Assembly: GCA_030612665.1 (NCBI GenBank)
Contig: JAUWNL010000005.1
Span: 1-41,061, forward strand
Length of the DNA stretch: 41,061 nucleotides
Direction: 5' to 3'
From: an archaeon
GTDB taxonomy: Archaea > Nanobdellota > Nanobdellia > Pacearchaeales > UBA284
The first letter of the stretch is position 1; each line of letters opens with the position of its first letter. The notes under the pieces were generated by a model that was given only the letters and a program-made list of their open reading frames with translations, had not been told where the DNA came from and made no database searches. Positions 17,501 through 24,455 of this stretch are shown here, piece by piece. A program made the position numbers and the translations under genes.

Positions 17501-18492
17501 TTTTCATATAATTTATTAGAACTTGAAGTTCCTCCAATTCTTATACCAACAACATTACTATTTGCAGTATTATTATAAAGTGTATTATTATCTGCTTGGG
17601 ATAAGAAAAGACCCCACTCACAACAATCATAAAATTCATTATGGCTTAGATTATTATTATTGCAAGCTCCAGCATCAACATCCCCACTGGCTCCCCCCAT
17701 GATAATTCCATCATTTGTATTTACTGCTCCAGAGGTATTTGAGCCATTTATGATATTATAAAAGAAATCATTATAATGACTTTGAGAAAAAATAAATCCA
17801 AAAGTATCTGCATAATAAATCTTATTTTGGGTTATATTTGTATAATTGCATTTGCATAATGTCACTCCAGCTTCTGTTCCACCATGATTTGAAGCTCCGT
17901 TTTCTGTTACATCTCCATAAATCGTATTATTAAAGATAGTTCCATTGTTGCTTCCAACAAGCCAGATTCCAGATTCATAGAATTTGTATGAGCTTGTTGT
18001 GTTAAAGGGATCACAAGTTGCCCACTCTGTTGCTGCTCCATAATCAAATTTATATCCATAATTATGGCTTACTGTAACATTATGGGAATTTACCACTAAG
18101 ATTCCTGCTTTTCCATTTGTCATGTTACAATATTCAACACTAGAATTATCAGAATTATTCATAAAAATATGAAATCCCTGGATAGTAATATTTGTCTGGT
18201 TTATTAAACAATTTATTATACTGATATTATCCCATCCGCCAGAATTGTTAATACCATATCCTTCTGTAAAATTAGAATAGTTTATTAGATAATTATTGCA
18301 ATCAAGAACAATATTGTCAGCAGTTATATTCATGCAACTACCAGTAGCTCCTACATCTTGTGTCAAAACATAATGTTCACTATCTGCTGTCAAATCTCGG
18401 CATGAAGTTATATCTGCTGCACTAACAAATCCAATTATAAATACAAAAACAAAACAAAAAACTAATACTAACAACTCTCCTCTTTTATCCAT
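14503..18492 (-). CDS. secreted right-handed beta-helix surface protein
   Basis: 1329 residues. An N-terminal Sec signal (residues 1-25, LLVLVFCFVFVFIIGFVSA) leads into two ~530-residue copies of a parallel beta-helix (NosD/PbH1-like) module. Repeated motifs include GFHIF.NNSDNS.VEY, NSHNVT.SHNYG and YESGIWLV.SNNGTIFNNTIYGD. Each module ends with a beta-domain RQNVTEYYE. Then come an Ig-like segment (about 1100-1185), an 11-glycine linker, a proline-rich stretch and a Cys-rich CGDGTCDSGEGETCENCPEDC region. Dozens of Asn-X-Ser/Thr sites suggest N-glycosylation. No C-terminal membrane anchor is evident. Likely cell-surface or carbohydrate-binding. Shine-Dalgarno AAAGGAGG precedes the ATG. Confidence 0.88.
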   Translation of the reverse strand: MDKRGELLVLVFCFVFVFIIGFVSAADITSCRDLTADSEHYVLTQDVGATGSCMNITADNIVLDCNNYLINYSNFTEGYGINNSGGWDNISIINCLINQTNITIQGFHIFMNNSDNSSVEYCNMTNGKAGILVVNSHNVTVSHNYGYKFDYGAATEWATCDPFNTTSSYKFYESGIWLVGSNNGTIFNNTIYGDVTENGASNHGGTEAGVTLCKCNYTNITQNKIYYADTFGFIFSQSHYNDFFYNIINGSNTSGAVNTNDGIIMGGASGDVDAGACNNNNLSHNEFYDCCEWGLFLSQADNNTLYNNTANSNVVGIRIGGTSSSNKLYENTVNSNTDYGIGIEGNYNEVINLTSTSNTERGIYITDYLSGYCLGNIIINAEIDSAKYGVYFGVDHLGGCQNTTIKDSIITNSGTNDIYAIEGLEGIQILNATFLNVSFDKTKISFSPDIDYGALYFKWYVDVATNYTNNSAGNGATVNFYNKSKALKYTDTVESTSLITRQNVTEFYETSAGKTYMNNYDMNATIADYISETESVNVTTNMIDSNKVQLTLRNCGCGSSTFNYTCGETVTESCTLNCNVNATGTCFDIGAHNLILDGGNNMIMYSLENWGFGINNTDGYDNITIRNFWINQTNVSHQGFHIFLNNSDNSTVEYNNMTNGKAGVLVINSHNVTISHNYGARFDYGAATLWTTCHPFNSTDPYKYYESGIWLVESNNGTIFNNTIYGDITESGFSNHEGMESAITLCKCNTTNITQNTVYYADTFGFNLAQSYYNTINYNFVNGSNFTGVANTNDGIILGGASGNVDVGACNYNNLSHNEVYSSYEWGLFLSNSNETWIINNTCKKNNVGIRVGGTSSHNKLHNNSLINNIGGTLGDGLLVEGQNNEVNNNEINNNERRGIYVDTSGAFTASNNTFKNNNLLNNGYGIRVDGAVDNEFINLNISGSTTKDIYSIDATSNNTFLNVSFDKSKTEIVEGTIYVKWYMDVFVNYSNGSIAPGATVNAYDNASSLRFTDTSESDGYITRQNVTEYYENSTQKYYLTNYSMNATINPYSPTKQVNFTNNLLKEDDNETVLTIDNTDPVPTLTINPASIVLEGSTTITCSGTDSGGTGLSSVIVSSSENSSICSNSSCSGNSCSCQADSYTPTYVGIHTITCLVTDNSANTDTAAGNLEVTAGGGGGGGGGGGVEPPVQPPEEPYCGDGTCDSGEGETCENCPEDCGYVLCSIFVSGTAFCCSGLEQNTIYDMACYTSTGSCSGCEMIGSNVCTKCGNGLCESCENYCNCPEDCAVCENIWLEVEMVFGIDEGIYIPIITPIIQPIINPIQRGLGM
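15238..16824 (-). repeat. beta-helix module, second copy
   Basis: In-gene duplicate of 16837-18423. Corresponding positions are offset by 1599 nt (533 codons), for example TCTCCATAAATCGTATTA at 16313 versus 17912. Nucleotide similarity is still high in the central part (residues about 600-800), so the duplication is fairly recent or has been homogenised. Boundaries are approximate. Confidence 0.8.
16837..18423 (-). repeat. beta-helix module, first copy
   Basis: N-terminal copy of the duplicated ~530-codon module in the secreted protein, beginning just after the signal peptide. It differs from the second copy mainly in its last third, which has extra turns around residues 330-440. Boundaries are approximate. 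Confidence 0.8.
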
Positions 18493-18649
18493 GCTCTTTT
18501 CCTCCTTTATTATTAATTTAATGATTTTTATGTTTATTTATGTTTATACTTCTTTTAATATATGTTTATATTATTTTTAGTATAACTTGGACTGTATTAA
18601 TGAAATAATCACTTTTTTCTCTTTCTTCTTATTATCAATCTTTTTGAAT

Positions 18650-19189
18650 TTATAAAGATTTATATCTTTTCGGCTGGCCTCTTAATATTTCTTTCACTTT
18701 ATTAACAAAAGAAATTGCTTTTAATCTTAATTCTTCAACAATTTTTCTATCAAATTTATAGCTACTTGAATATGTGGCCTCTTCTCTTCTATTCTTTGAG
18801 TGAATATAAAATAATAAATCTTGATAGTCTAAAAAGAATTTATTGATCAGTTTTACATCTTCTTTGTTTATTCCATGTTTGTAATATTCTTTTATTAAGA
18901 TACAAAGAGTAGCATCATGATTTTTTGAGACATGGTCTCTTGCAATAATTAGTGCCAGGGCAGCATGATAAACTGCATAATAGCACCCGGTAATGCACCA
19001 ATCAAAATAACCCATTCTTAAATTATCCAAAATAAATTTAAGATTATGCTCTGATTTTTCAACATGGCCCAAAATTTCGTTTTTATCTGAAGACTGCTTC
19101 CTGATTATTTTCTTTTTTTCATATTTTTTAATCTTTTTATTAACTAAATCCAAATGTTCAATAAGTCTGTTTAATTCTTTAATTTTCAT
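18650..19189 (-). CDS. HEPN-domain protein (MNT/HEPN module)
   Basis: 179 residues, all helical, with the HEPN core: GYFDWCITGCYYAVYHAALALI in the first helices and NRREEATYSSSYKF near the C terminus, which corresponds to the R..A.Y form of the HEPN signature rather than Rx4-6H. HEPN partners of minimal nucleotidyltransferases are RNases that the MNT inactivates, in characterised pairs by AMPylation. Its start overlaps the stop of the upstream MNT gene by 4 nt, so the pair is coupled. Confidence 0.78.
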   Translation of the reverse strand: MKIKELNRLIEHLDLVNKKIKKYEKKKIIRKQSSDKNEILGHVEKSEHNLKFILDNLRMGYFDWCITGCYYAVYHAALALIIARDHVSKNHDATLCILIKEYYKHGINKEDVKLINKFFLDYQDLLFYIHSKNRREEATYSSSYKFDRKIVEELRLKAISFVNKVKEILRGQPKRYKSL

Positions 19190-19779
19190 TGTAATATAAG
19201 ATGGTAATAATAAAGATGATTAGTTAAAGGATATCCTAAATTAATTGCAGATTGAATCACCCTATCTTGTTTAATTTTTATTTCTTTTATGAAAGCATTA
19301 TAACTTAATTGGGCAGAGGCAATATTTATTCCAGTCTGCGATTCTGCATAGTCTTCTGCTTTTTCTGTATTTATTTTTTTGTTTACAATTAACAATAAAT
19401 CTATGTCTGAATCCTTTGTAAAATTTCCCCTCGCTGTTGAACCAAATAATATAACAATAATAGGCTTTTCATCTAATTTCTCAAGAAAATTATTGATCGC
19501 ATTTTTTCTGATGCTTGGTAATTTATTAAATCTTCTAATGTCAAATAAAGAAAAAATAACAAAGACCTGCTGATTTTTTTGTATTGAATATTTTTTGAGA
19601 TTACCTTCTTTTTTTGAAACGAATATTTGTTGTTTTTCTAATTGCTTCAAAAACCTAGTCACGCTATTTTCATTCAACTTGGCTTTTCTAGCAATATCCC
19701 TCAAATGTATCTCTTTAGATTTATTTATATAAAAAAGATATGTTATTTTTTCATATCCTGTTTTTAATATTGTTTCCAT
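19186..19779 (-). CDS. wHTH-nucleotidyltransferase antitoxin (MNT)
   Basis: 197 residues. The N-terminal winged helix (HLRDIARKAKLNENSVTRFL) is followed by a minimal nucleotidyltransferase domain with FGSTARGNFTKDSDIDLLLI, giving the GS-x9-DxD signature and intact metal-binding acids. Predicted to modify and neutralise the HEPN protein encoded immediately downstream (4-nt overlap). The wHTH suggests it also represses its own promoter; three TTTAAAC repeats sit directly upstream of its start codon. Confidence 0.82.
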   Translation of the reverse strand: METILKTGYEKITYLFYINKSKEIHLRDIARKAKLNENSVTRFLKQLEKQQIFVSKKEGNLKKYSIQKNQQVFVIFSLFDIRRFNKLPSIRKNAINNFLEKLDEKPIIVILFGSTARGNFTKDSDIDLLLIVNKKINTEKAEDYAESQTGINIASAQLSYNAFIKEIKIKQDRVIQSAINLGYPLTNHLYYYHLILQ

Positions 19780-19781
19780 TT

Positions 19782-19809
19782 TTTAAACAATCGTTTAAAC
19801 TATTTAAAC
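19782..19809 (-). promoter_or_regulatory. triple TTTAAAC operator/promoter of the MNT/HEPN operon
   Basis: TTTAAAC occurs at 19782-19788, 19794-19800 and 19803-19809, just upstream of the MNT ATG at 19779. The distal copy, read GTTTAAATA on the minus strand, can serve as the TATA box. The remaining copies would lie over the transcription start, where the wHTH-containing MNT could bind. Binding is inferred. Confidence 0.5.
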
Positions 19810-20005
19810 ATTTGTTTTTTATTATTCTTTAGAAACCATTAACATCAGCTCGTCGTTTTCCCCCATTTTAGTGAATAATCAATCAATAAAAGTGAATATT
19901 CATTCATTTATAAGTTTGTGGTTTAGTATAAAATAAACATCTTTCGATTATAGTAGAATAAAAGGAAAAATAAGTTTATAAAAATTGTTATCCTAATTTT
20001 TCCAA

Positions 20006-20596
20006 TCAGGTTTCTTCATCTTCTAACAATCTCCACCATTCAATTCCTATAAGCAGCAGTTTATTTTCTTTGAGATTTCTAAAAAATTCTTTGGTCGAAT
20101 TATGAAAAGAATCTTTAAAAATACCATAATCAAGATAAATGGGATTTATTTTTGTATCATTTCTCATGCTTACTTTTTTTGCTGTGTTTTCTATTTGTTT
20201 TCCATTATCTACTTTTTGAAAAACTAATAAGATATCTATATCTGAATTTTTAGTAAAATCCCCCTTAGCATATGAGCCAAAGACAATAGCAATTGTTGGC
20301 TTCTCTTTTAATTCCTTTAAAAATTCTCTTATAGATAATTTTATTTTTGTAGGAAGTTTATCCAGCCTAAAATATTCAACTACATACAACATTGGAGTCA
20401 ATGCTCCTTTTGAATAATCTAAGAAATATTTTATTTGATTTCCTGATTTTTGTTTTTTTAATAGGTTGTCAATTTTCTTTATCGCATAATCTATCGAAGG
20501 CATGCTTAGTTTAAGCTGTTTTGATAATTCTCTTTTATGAATTCCTGGCATTACATAAACCTGTTTTAATATTCTTAATTCTGTTTTGTCATACAT
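20006..20596 (-). CDS. wHTH-nucleotidyltransferase, no HEPN partner
   Basis: 196 residues with the same architecture as the neighbouring MNT: N-terminal winged helix (GIHKRELSKQLKLSMPSIDYAIKKI) and nucleotidyltransferase domain with FGSYAKGDFTKNSDIDILLVF. It is paralogous to 19186-19779. No HEPN gene follows in the 226 nt downstream, so it is an orphan: a regulator, a remnant of a module, or acting on an unlinked partner. A strong palindrome overlaps its promoter. Confidence 0.8.
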   Translation of the reverse strand: MYDKTELRILKQVYVMPGIHKRELSKQLKLSMPSIDYAIKKIDNLLKKQKSGNQIKYFLDYSKGALTPMLYVVEYFRLDKLPTKIKLSIREFLKELKEKPTIAIVFGSYAKGDFTKNSDIDILLVFQKVDNGKQIENTAKKVSMRNDTKINPIYLDYGIFKDSFHNSTKEFFRNLKENKLLLIGIEWWRLLEDEET

Positions 20597-20607
20597 TCTA
20601 TATCAAT

Positions 20608-20640
20608 TGTCATATGTTATATGACATTTATAAATATTTT
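20608..20640 (-). promoter_or_regulatory. palindromic operator and TATA of the orphan MNT gene
   Basis: TGTCATAT-gtt-ATATGACA (20608-20626) is a perfect 8-bp inverted repeat. On the minus strand it directly follows the TATA-like AATATTTATAAA (20627-20640) and precedes the ATG at 20596. A dimer of the wHTH protein binding here would block initiation, which suggests autorepression. The divergent gatD promoter is also nearby. Confidence 0.6.
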
Positions 20641-20799
20641 TATTTTTAAATTGTATAATCATAATTATACTAATAGAAATTATACTCTTTTTGTTTACAA
20701 AATTTATACCTTAACTGTTTAATAGAAGTTATATTTTTATATCAAATGTTATAATATTATCTCAATCAAATACAAGATATAAAAAGATATAAAGATAAA

Positions 20800-22131
20800 A
20801 TGCAAGAGCGGAACTTTTTTATATTCCTCAAGTCTCTTCAAAATATGAAAAATATAAAACCAGGCAAACAAGTTAAGATTAAGACAAAAGATAAAGAATT
20901 CCAAGGAATGATTATTGAATCATATGACCCAAATATTATTCTTCTAAAGCTCAATAGCGGGTATAACATTGGAATAGAAAAAAGGAAAATCAAAACAATC
21001 AAGGAAATAAAAGTAAAAAAATCAAGCATAGAGGAAGTTAAACCATTAAAACTAAGAAAAAAGAAAAATCTTCCTGGCATAGCAATCATCATCACAGGGG
21101 GAACAATCTCCTCAAAAGTAGATTACAAGACAGGAGCAGCAAAACCTATAGAAAAACCAGAAGAAATCCTCGCCTTAGCTCCAAAATTAAATGAGATTGC
21201 ACATATCACAACAATCCAAAAACCTTTTTTAATTTTTAGTGAAGACATAGCAGCAAAAGAATGGCAAGAACTCGCGAAATTATGTGAAAAACTTCTCAAT
21301 AAAAAAGAAAACCACGGAGTAATTATTTTGCAAGGAACAGACACAATTCATTATACTTCTGCAGCACTCAGTTTCATGCTCAGGGATCTAAACAAGCCAG
21401 TTATTATAACATATGCCCAGAGAAGTATTGACAGGGGCAGTAGTGATGCATTCATGAATCTTACTTGTTCAGCTTATGCAGCTCTTAGTAATCTTGCTGA
21501 AGTTATGGTTATTGGACATGGAACCACGAATGATACTTATTGTCTTGCTCTTCAAGGAACAAAAGTAAAGAAAATGCACAGCTCACGTCGAGACACTTTT
21601 AGACCAATAAACACCCTTCCATTCGCAAAAATCCATATTGATGGAAGAATTGAAAAGATTAAGGAAGGTAAAAAAAGAAACAACAGGAAAGTGAAGGCAG
21701 AGCCTTTTTTCAATGAAAAAACTGCCTTAATAAAGTGGCACCCAAATTTATCTCCCAAGATTCTTGATTATTTCATAAATCAGGATTATAAGGGCTTAGT
21801 CATTGAAGCAACTGGCTTTGGCCATGTCTCACGTTCTTGGCTCAAACCACTTGAAAAAGCAATTAAAAAAGGAATTATTATTTGTTTTGCTCCTCAAACA
21901 ATTTATGGTACACTTGACCCATTTGTTTATGAAAGAGCGAGAAAAATTCATAAGCTTGGTGTTCTCTATCTCAGAGACATTCTTTCAGAAACAGCATATA
22001 TAAAACTTGCCTGGCTTCTTGGAAAATATAAAAATAAAGACAAAAACAAAGACAAAGTTAGAGAATTAATGTTAAAAAATCTTGTTGATGAATACAATGA
22101 AAAATTAAGCATCACTGGCTTTATGTATTAA
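20800..22131 (+). CDS. gatD: Glu-tRNA(Gln) amidotransferase subunit D
   Basis: Archaea-specific subunit that releases ammonia from Gln or Asn for GatE, which converts Glu-tRNA(Gln) to Gln-tRNA(Gln). An N-terminal AnPrx-like domain (IKPGKQVKIKTKDKEF) is followed by an L-asparaginase-like domain with TGGTISS (about residue 99), GTDTIHYTSAA (about 180) and QRSIDRGSSDAF. 443 residues, family-typical. The start could be ATG 20800 or ATG 20845; TATA-like elements exist for both (about 20729 and 20776). gatE is not in the window. Confidence 0.95.
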   Translation: MQERNFFIFLKSLQNMKNIKPGKQVKIKTKDKEFQGMIIESYDPNIILLKLNSGYNIGIEKRKIKTIKEIKVKKSSIEEVKPLKLRKKKNLPGIAIIITGGTISSKVDYKTGAAKPIEKPEEILALAPKLNEIAHITTIQKPFLIFSEDIAAKEWQELAKLCEKLLNKKENHGVIILQGTDTIHYTSAALSFMLRDLNKPVIITYAQRSIDRGSSDAFMNLTCSAYAALSNLAEVMVIGHGTTNDTYCLALQGTKVKKMHSSRRDTFRPINTLPFAKIHIDGRIEKIKEGKKRNNRKVKAEPFFNEKTALIKWHPNLSPKILDYFINQDYKGLVIEATGFGHVSRSWLKPLEKAIKKGIIICFAPQTIYGTLDPFVYERARKIHKLGVLYLRDILSETAYIKLAWLLGKYKNKDKNKDKVRELMLKNLVDEYNEKLSITGFMY

Positions 22132-22205
22132 ATGTATTAAGTGTATTAAGAATATATATTTCTATTTGCAAAAAAATTTAAATTATTTATTAATCTTATT
22201 ATTAG

Positions 22206-23087
22206 ATGAAACCAATGAAACCACAGATAAAATACAGGCTTTATTCTGAAAAAGAAATAAATTTTATATCAGGATATGTCAAAAAAAAGATAAAACCTGA
22301 AAAGTTTGTAAGATTATTTTGTAAGAAGTTTGATAGAACCCTCATGGGTATTACTGGTTTTTTATATAGACTAGAAAAAAAACATCCAGAAATTGTTCTT
22401 TTTAGAAAAGCCTCTCAAAAAATGCGGGAGAGAGCATATTATCAAACTGCCAAGGGAAAAGAAAGGATCTTAGCTTCTAATAAAAAATGGAATGAAAATA
22501 ATTTTGAGCAAGATAAAAAAGCAAGACAAAATAGGCGCGTTTTAAATCCAGGACAACATGAAAAAAGATGTAAGAACTATAGAATTTTCAATCTTAAAAA
22601 AATAGAAAAATATGAAATGGAAAAAATGCAGAATAAACAATGGGATGATGCTATAATCAGTGAAAAACAAAGGCAGAAAGATGAAAAAAAATTCAAGAAA
22701 TTTTATTTAAAACTCGAAGATGAAATAAAAAAGAAGGGATTTATTTATTATACTGACATCTTAAAATTAATTCAATTAGGTCTAAAAGCTTATATTAAAC
22801 AATGGGGAGAAAAGTATATACGTACAAAACTAATAAAACCGCCAGTTTCAAAACAGATGATGTTTAAATATAATCATTATAATAGATTTAACACATTCAT
22901 GCCTAAACAAACTCTTGAAGTAATGCTTAAAGAAACACACATCTCTACCAGAATTATGGAACATATCCAAAATTATAATCCAGATGTGAAACATCAAAAA
23001 CCAAATAAAAGACCCAGAATAAAGATTAAGGATATTAAGGAGATTGATGAATATCAAATTCAAATTTTAACTTCCAGAAGAAAATAA
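22206..23087 (+). CDS. lysine-rich protein with N-terminal HTH-like domain (paralog 1)
   Basis: 293 residues, extremely basic. The N-terminal YRLYSEKEINFISGYVKKKIKPEK..LMGITGFLYRLEKKHPE resembles a SANT/homeodomain-like helix-turn-helix of the 'YSxEEixxI' type. The middle is a charged helical stretch. The C-terminal block (YYTDILKLIQLGLKAYIKQWG...MPKQTLEVMLKE) is shared with the next gene. Probably a DNA-binding protein; no nuclease motif is visible. It has possible promoter sequence AAAAATTTAAATTATTT at about 22165, and the paralog follows by 3 nt. Confidence 0.7.
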   Translation: MKPMKPQIKYRLYSEKEINFISGYVKKKIKPEKFVRLFCKKFDRTLMGITGFLYRLEKKHPEIVLFRKASQKMRERAYYQTAKGKERILASNKKWNENNFEQDKKARQNRRVLNPGQHEKRCKNYRIFNLKKIEKYEMEKMQNKQWDDAIISEKQRQKDEKKFKKFYLKLEDEIKKKGFIYYTDILKLIQLGLKAYIKQWGEKYIRTKLIKPPVSKQMMFKYNHYNRFNTFMPKQTLEVMLKETHISTRIMEHIQNYNPDVKHQKPNKRPRIKIKDIKEIDEYQIQILTSRRK

Positions 23088-23090
23088 AAG

Positions 23091-24140
23091 ATGAAAAAAG
23101 AAAAAGTAAAAGAAGAAAAAGAAAAAGAAAAAGAAATGAGATTTTATAGGGCATATTCTGATGAAGAACTAAATTATTTTCTAAAAGGAGTCAAAGAAGG
23201 GATAAAACCAGAAATTCTCTGGAAAAATTATTGTGAGATGTATGGAAGAAATCAATATAGCAGCGGGCATTATATCGGGAGGTTATGTAATAAATTAGAA
23301 AAAAAATATCCAAGAAAATGGAATAAAAAAAATCTTGTTCCATATATATATTACATCAATCAACAAGACAGAATAGAAAAAAGAGGGGCATATATAGCAA
23401 GGGAAGAAAGATTTCTAAAAAGGCAATTAAGAAGATTAGGGATAAAAAAAGTAAAAGAATTAAACAAGAAACGAGCAAGAGCCAGAAGAAAAAAAGATAG
23501 GCCAAGGTATAATAAATATCAAAGAGAATATACAAAAGAAAATCCTAAAAAAAGAAAAAAAGCTGTAAATAAATATAGAAAAGAGCATCCTGAAAGAAAT
23601 AAAAAAATGAGAGAAAACATATATAAAAAAGATAAGGCTCTTTTTTTAAAAAGAAAGAGGAATTGTGCAATAATCAATTTTGAGACAAAAAAAATCTATA
23701 GAGATAAATTAAAAAAAGAAAAAAGAAGAAGATATAATAGAAGATTAAAAAAATACAGAAGAGAGTTTAAGTTATATTGGAAAGGTCTAGAAAAAAGAAT
23801 AGAACATAAAACTAAGCCCATAATATATTCTAATATCCTCAAATTACTTGATTTAGGATTTAAAGCAAGAGAAAAAGCATGGACAGGATATTATTTAGCT
23901 AAGAAAATTGGAACAAGTAGAGCAAATATGAATATTTATAAAAAGTATCCTGAAAGAAGAAGAAGACAGATGTCTCAAGAAGCCTTAGAAATCCTACTTA
24001 AAGAAATTCCTGTGCCAATAAGAAAAATACCCTTGATAATAAATAACATCTCTAATTATAAAAGAAAAGAAAAGAAAATACAAAGGAAAAAGACAAAAGA
24101 GATATGCAAAAATTTAAATATGTTCCTTTTTTCTAAATAG
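23091..24140 (+). CDS. lysine-rich protein with N-terminal HTH-like domain (paralog 2)
   Basis: 349 residues, paralog of the preceding gene: YRAYSDEELNYFLKGVKEGIKPE at the N terminus, a long basic middle with KKYRKEHPER-like repeats, and a C-terminal YSNILKLLDLGFKAREKAW...MSQEALEILLKE block. It starts 3 nt after its neighbour, so the two form a tandem-duplicate operon. The basic repeats resemble segments flanking HNH/AP2-type domains in mobile-element proteins, but no catalytic residues are recognisable. Function unknown; nucleic-acid binding is likely. Confidence 0.7.
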   Translation: MKKEKVKEEKEKEKEMRFYRAYSDEELNYFLKGVKEGIKPEILWKNYCEMYGRNQYSSGHYIGRLCNKLEKKYPRKWNKKNLVPYIYYINQQDRIEKRGAYIAREERFLKRQLRRLGIKKVKELNKKRARARRKKDRPRYNKYQREYTKENPKKRKKAVNKYRKEHPERNKKMRENIYKKDKALFLKRKRNCAIINFETKKIYRDKLKKEKRRRYNRRLKKYRREFKLYWKGLEKRIEHKTKPIIYSNILKLLDLGFKAREKAWTGYYLAKKIGTSRANMNIYKKYPERRRRQMSQEALEILLKEIPVPIRKIPLIINNISNYKRKEKKIQRKKTKEICKNLNMFLFSK

Positions 24141-24455
24141 CATCATATATCAGAAATTAGATTATATAAAAAATCGAAAGATAAAAAAGAATAAAATAAA
24201 TCACAAATCAGAAGAAATCAAAATTCACTCAATCAAAAAATCGAAAAATAATTTAATCAAGATAATCATAACATATTTTAATTTCAATCATTTAATTTAT
24301 ATTTAAGAGGATTAATTGATTAAGATTTGATTATTTAGTTGATAAGAATACATAGGTATATCAAAATATATTAAGATATTATATCAAGATATGAAATATA
24401 TTAGATAATGAATATTGAATTAAGTTTCTTTCTGATGGGATGATAGGAGAATAAA
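24141..24455 (+). other. AT-rich gap upstream of dnaG
   Basis: I see no gene or stable structure in these ~315 nt. They are extremely A/T-rich, with many TATA-like tracts (AGGTATATCAAAATATATT at about 24350) that could be dnaG promoters. The only clear signal is the Shine-Dalgarno GGAG at 24446-24449, placed for the AUA at 24456. Confidence 0.5.

Noticed and set aside
19864-19910. Repeated GTGAATA / ATTCATTCA motifs between the two MNT genes
   Set aside because: Short, AT-rich and without clear spacing to a gene start; not distinguishable from background composition.
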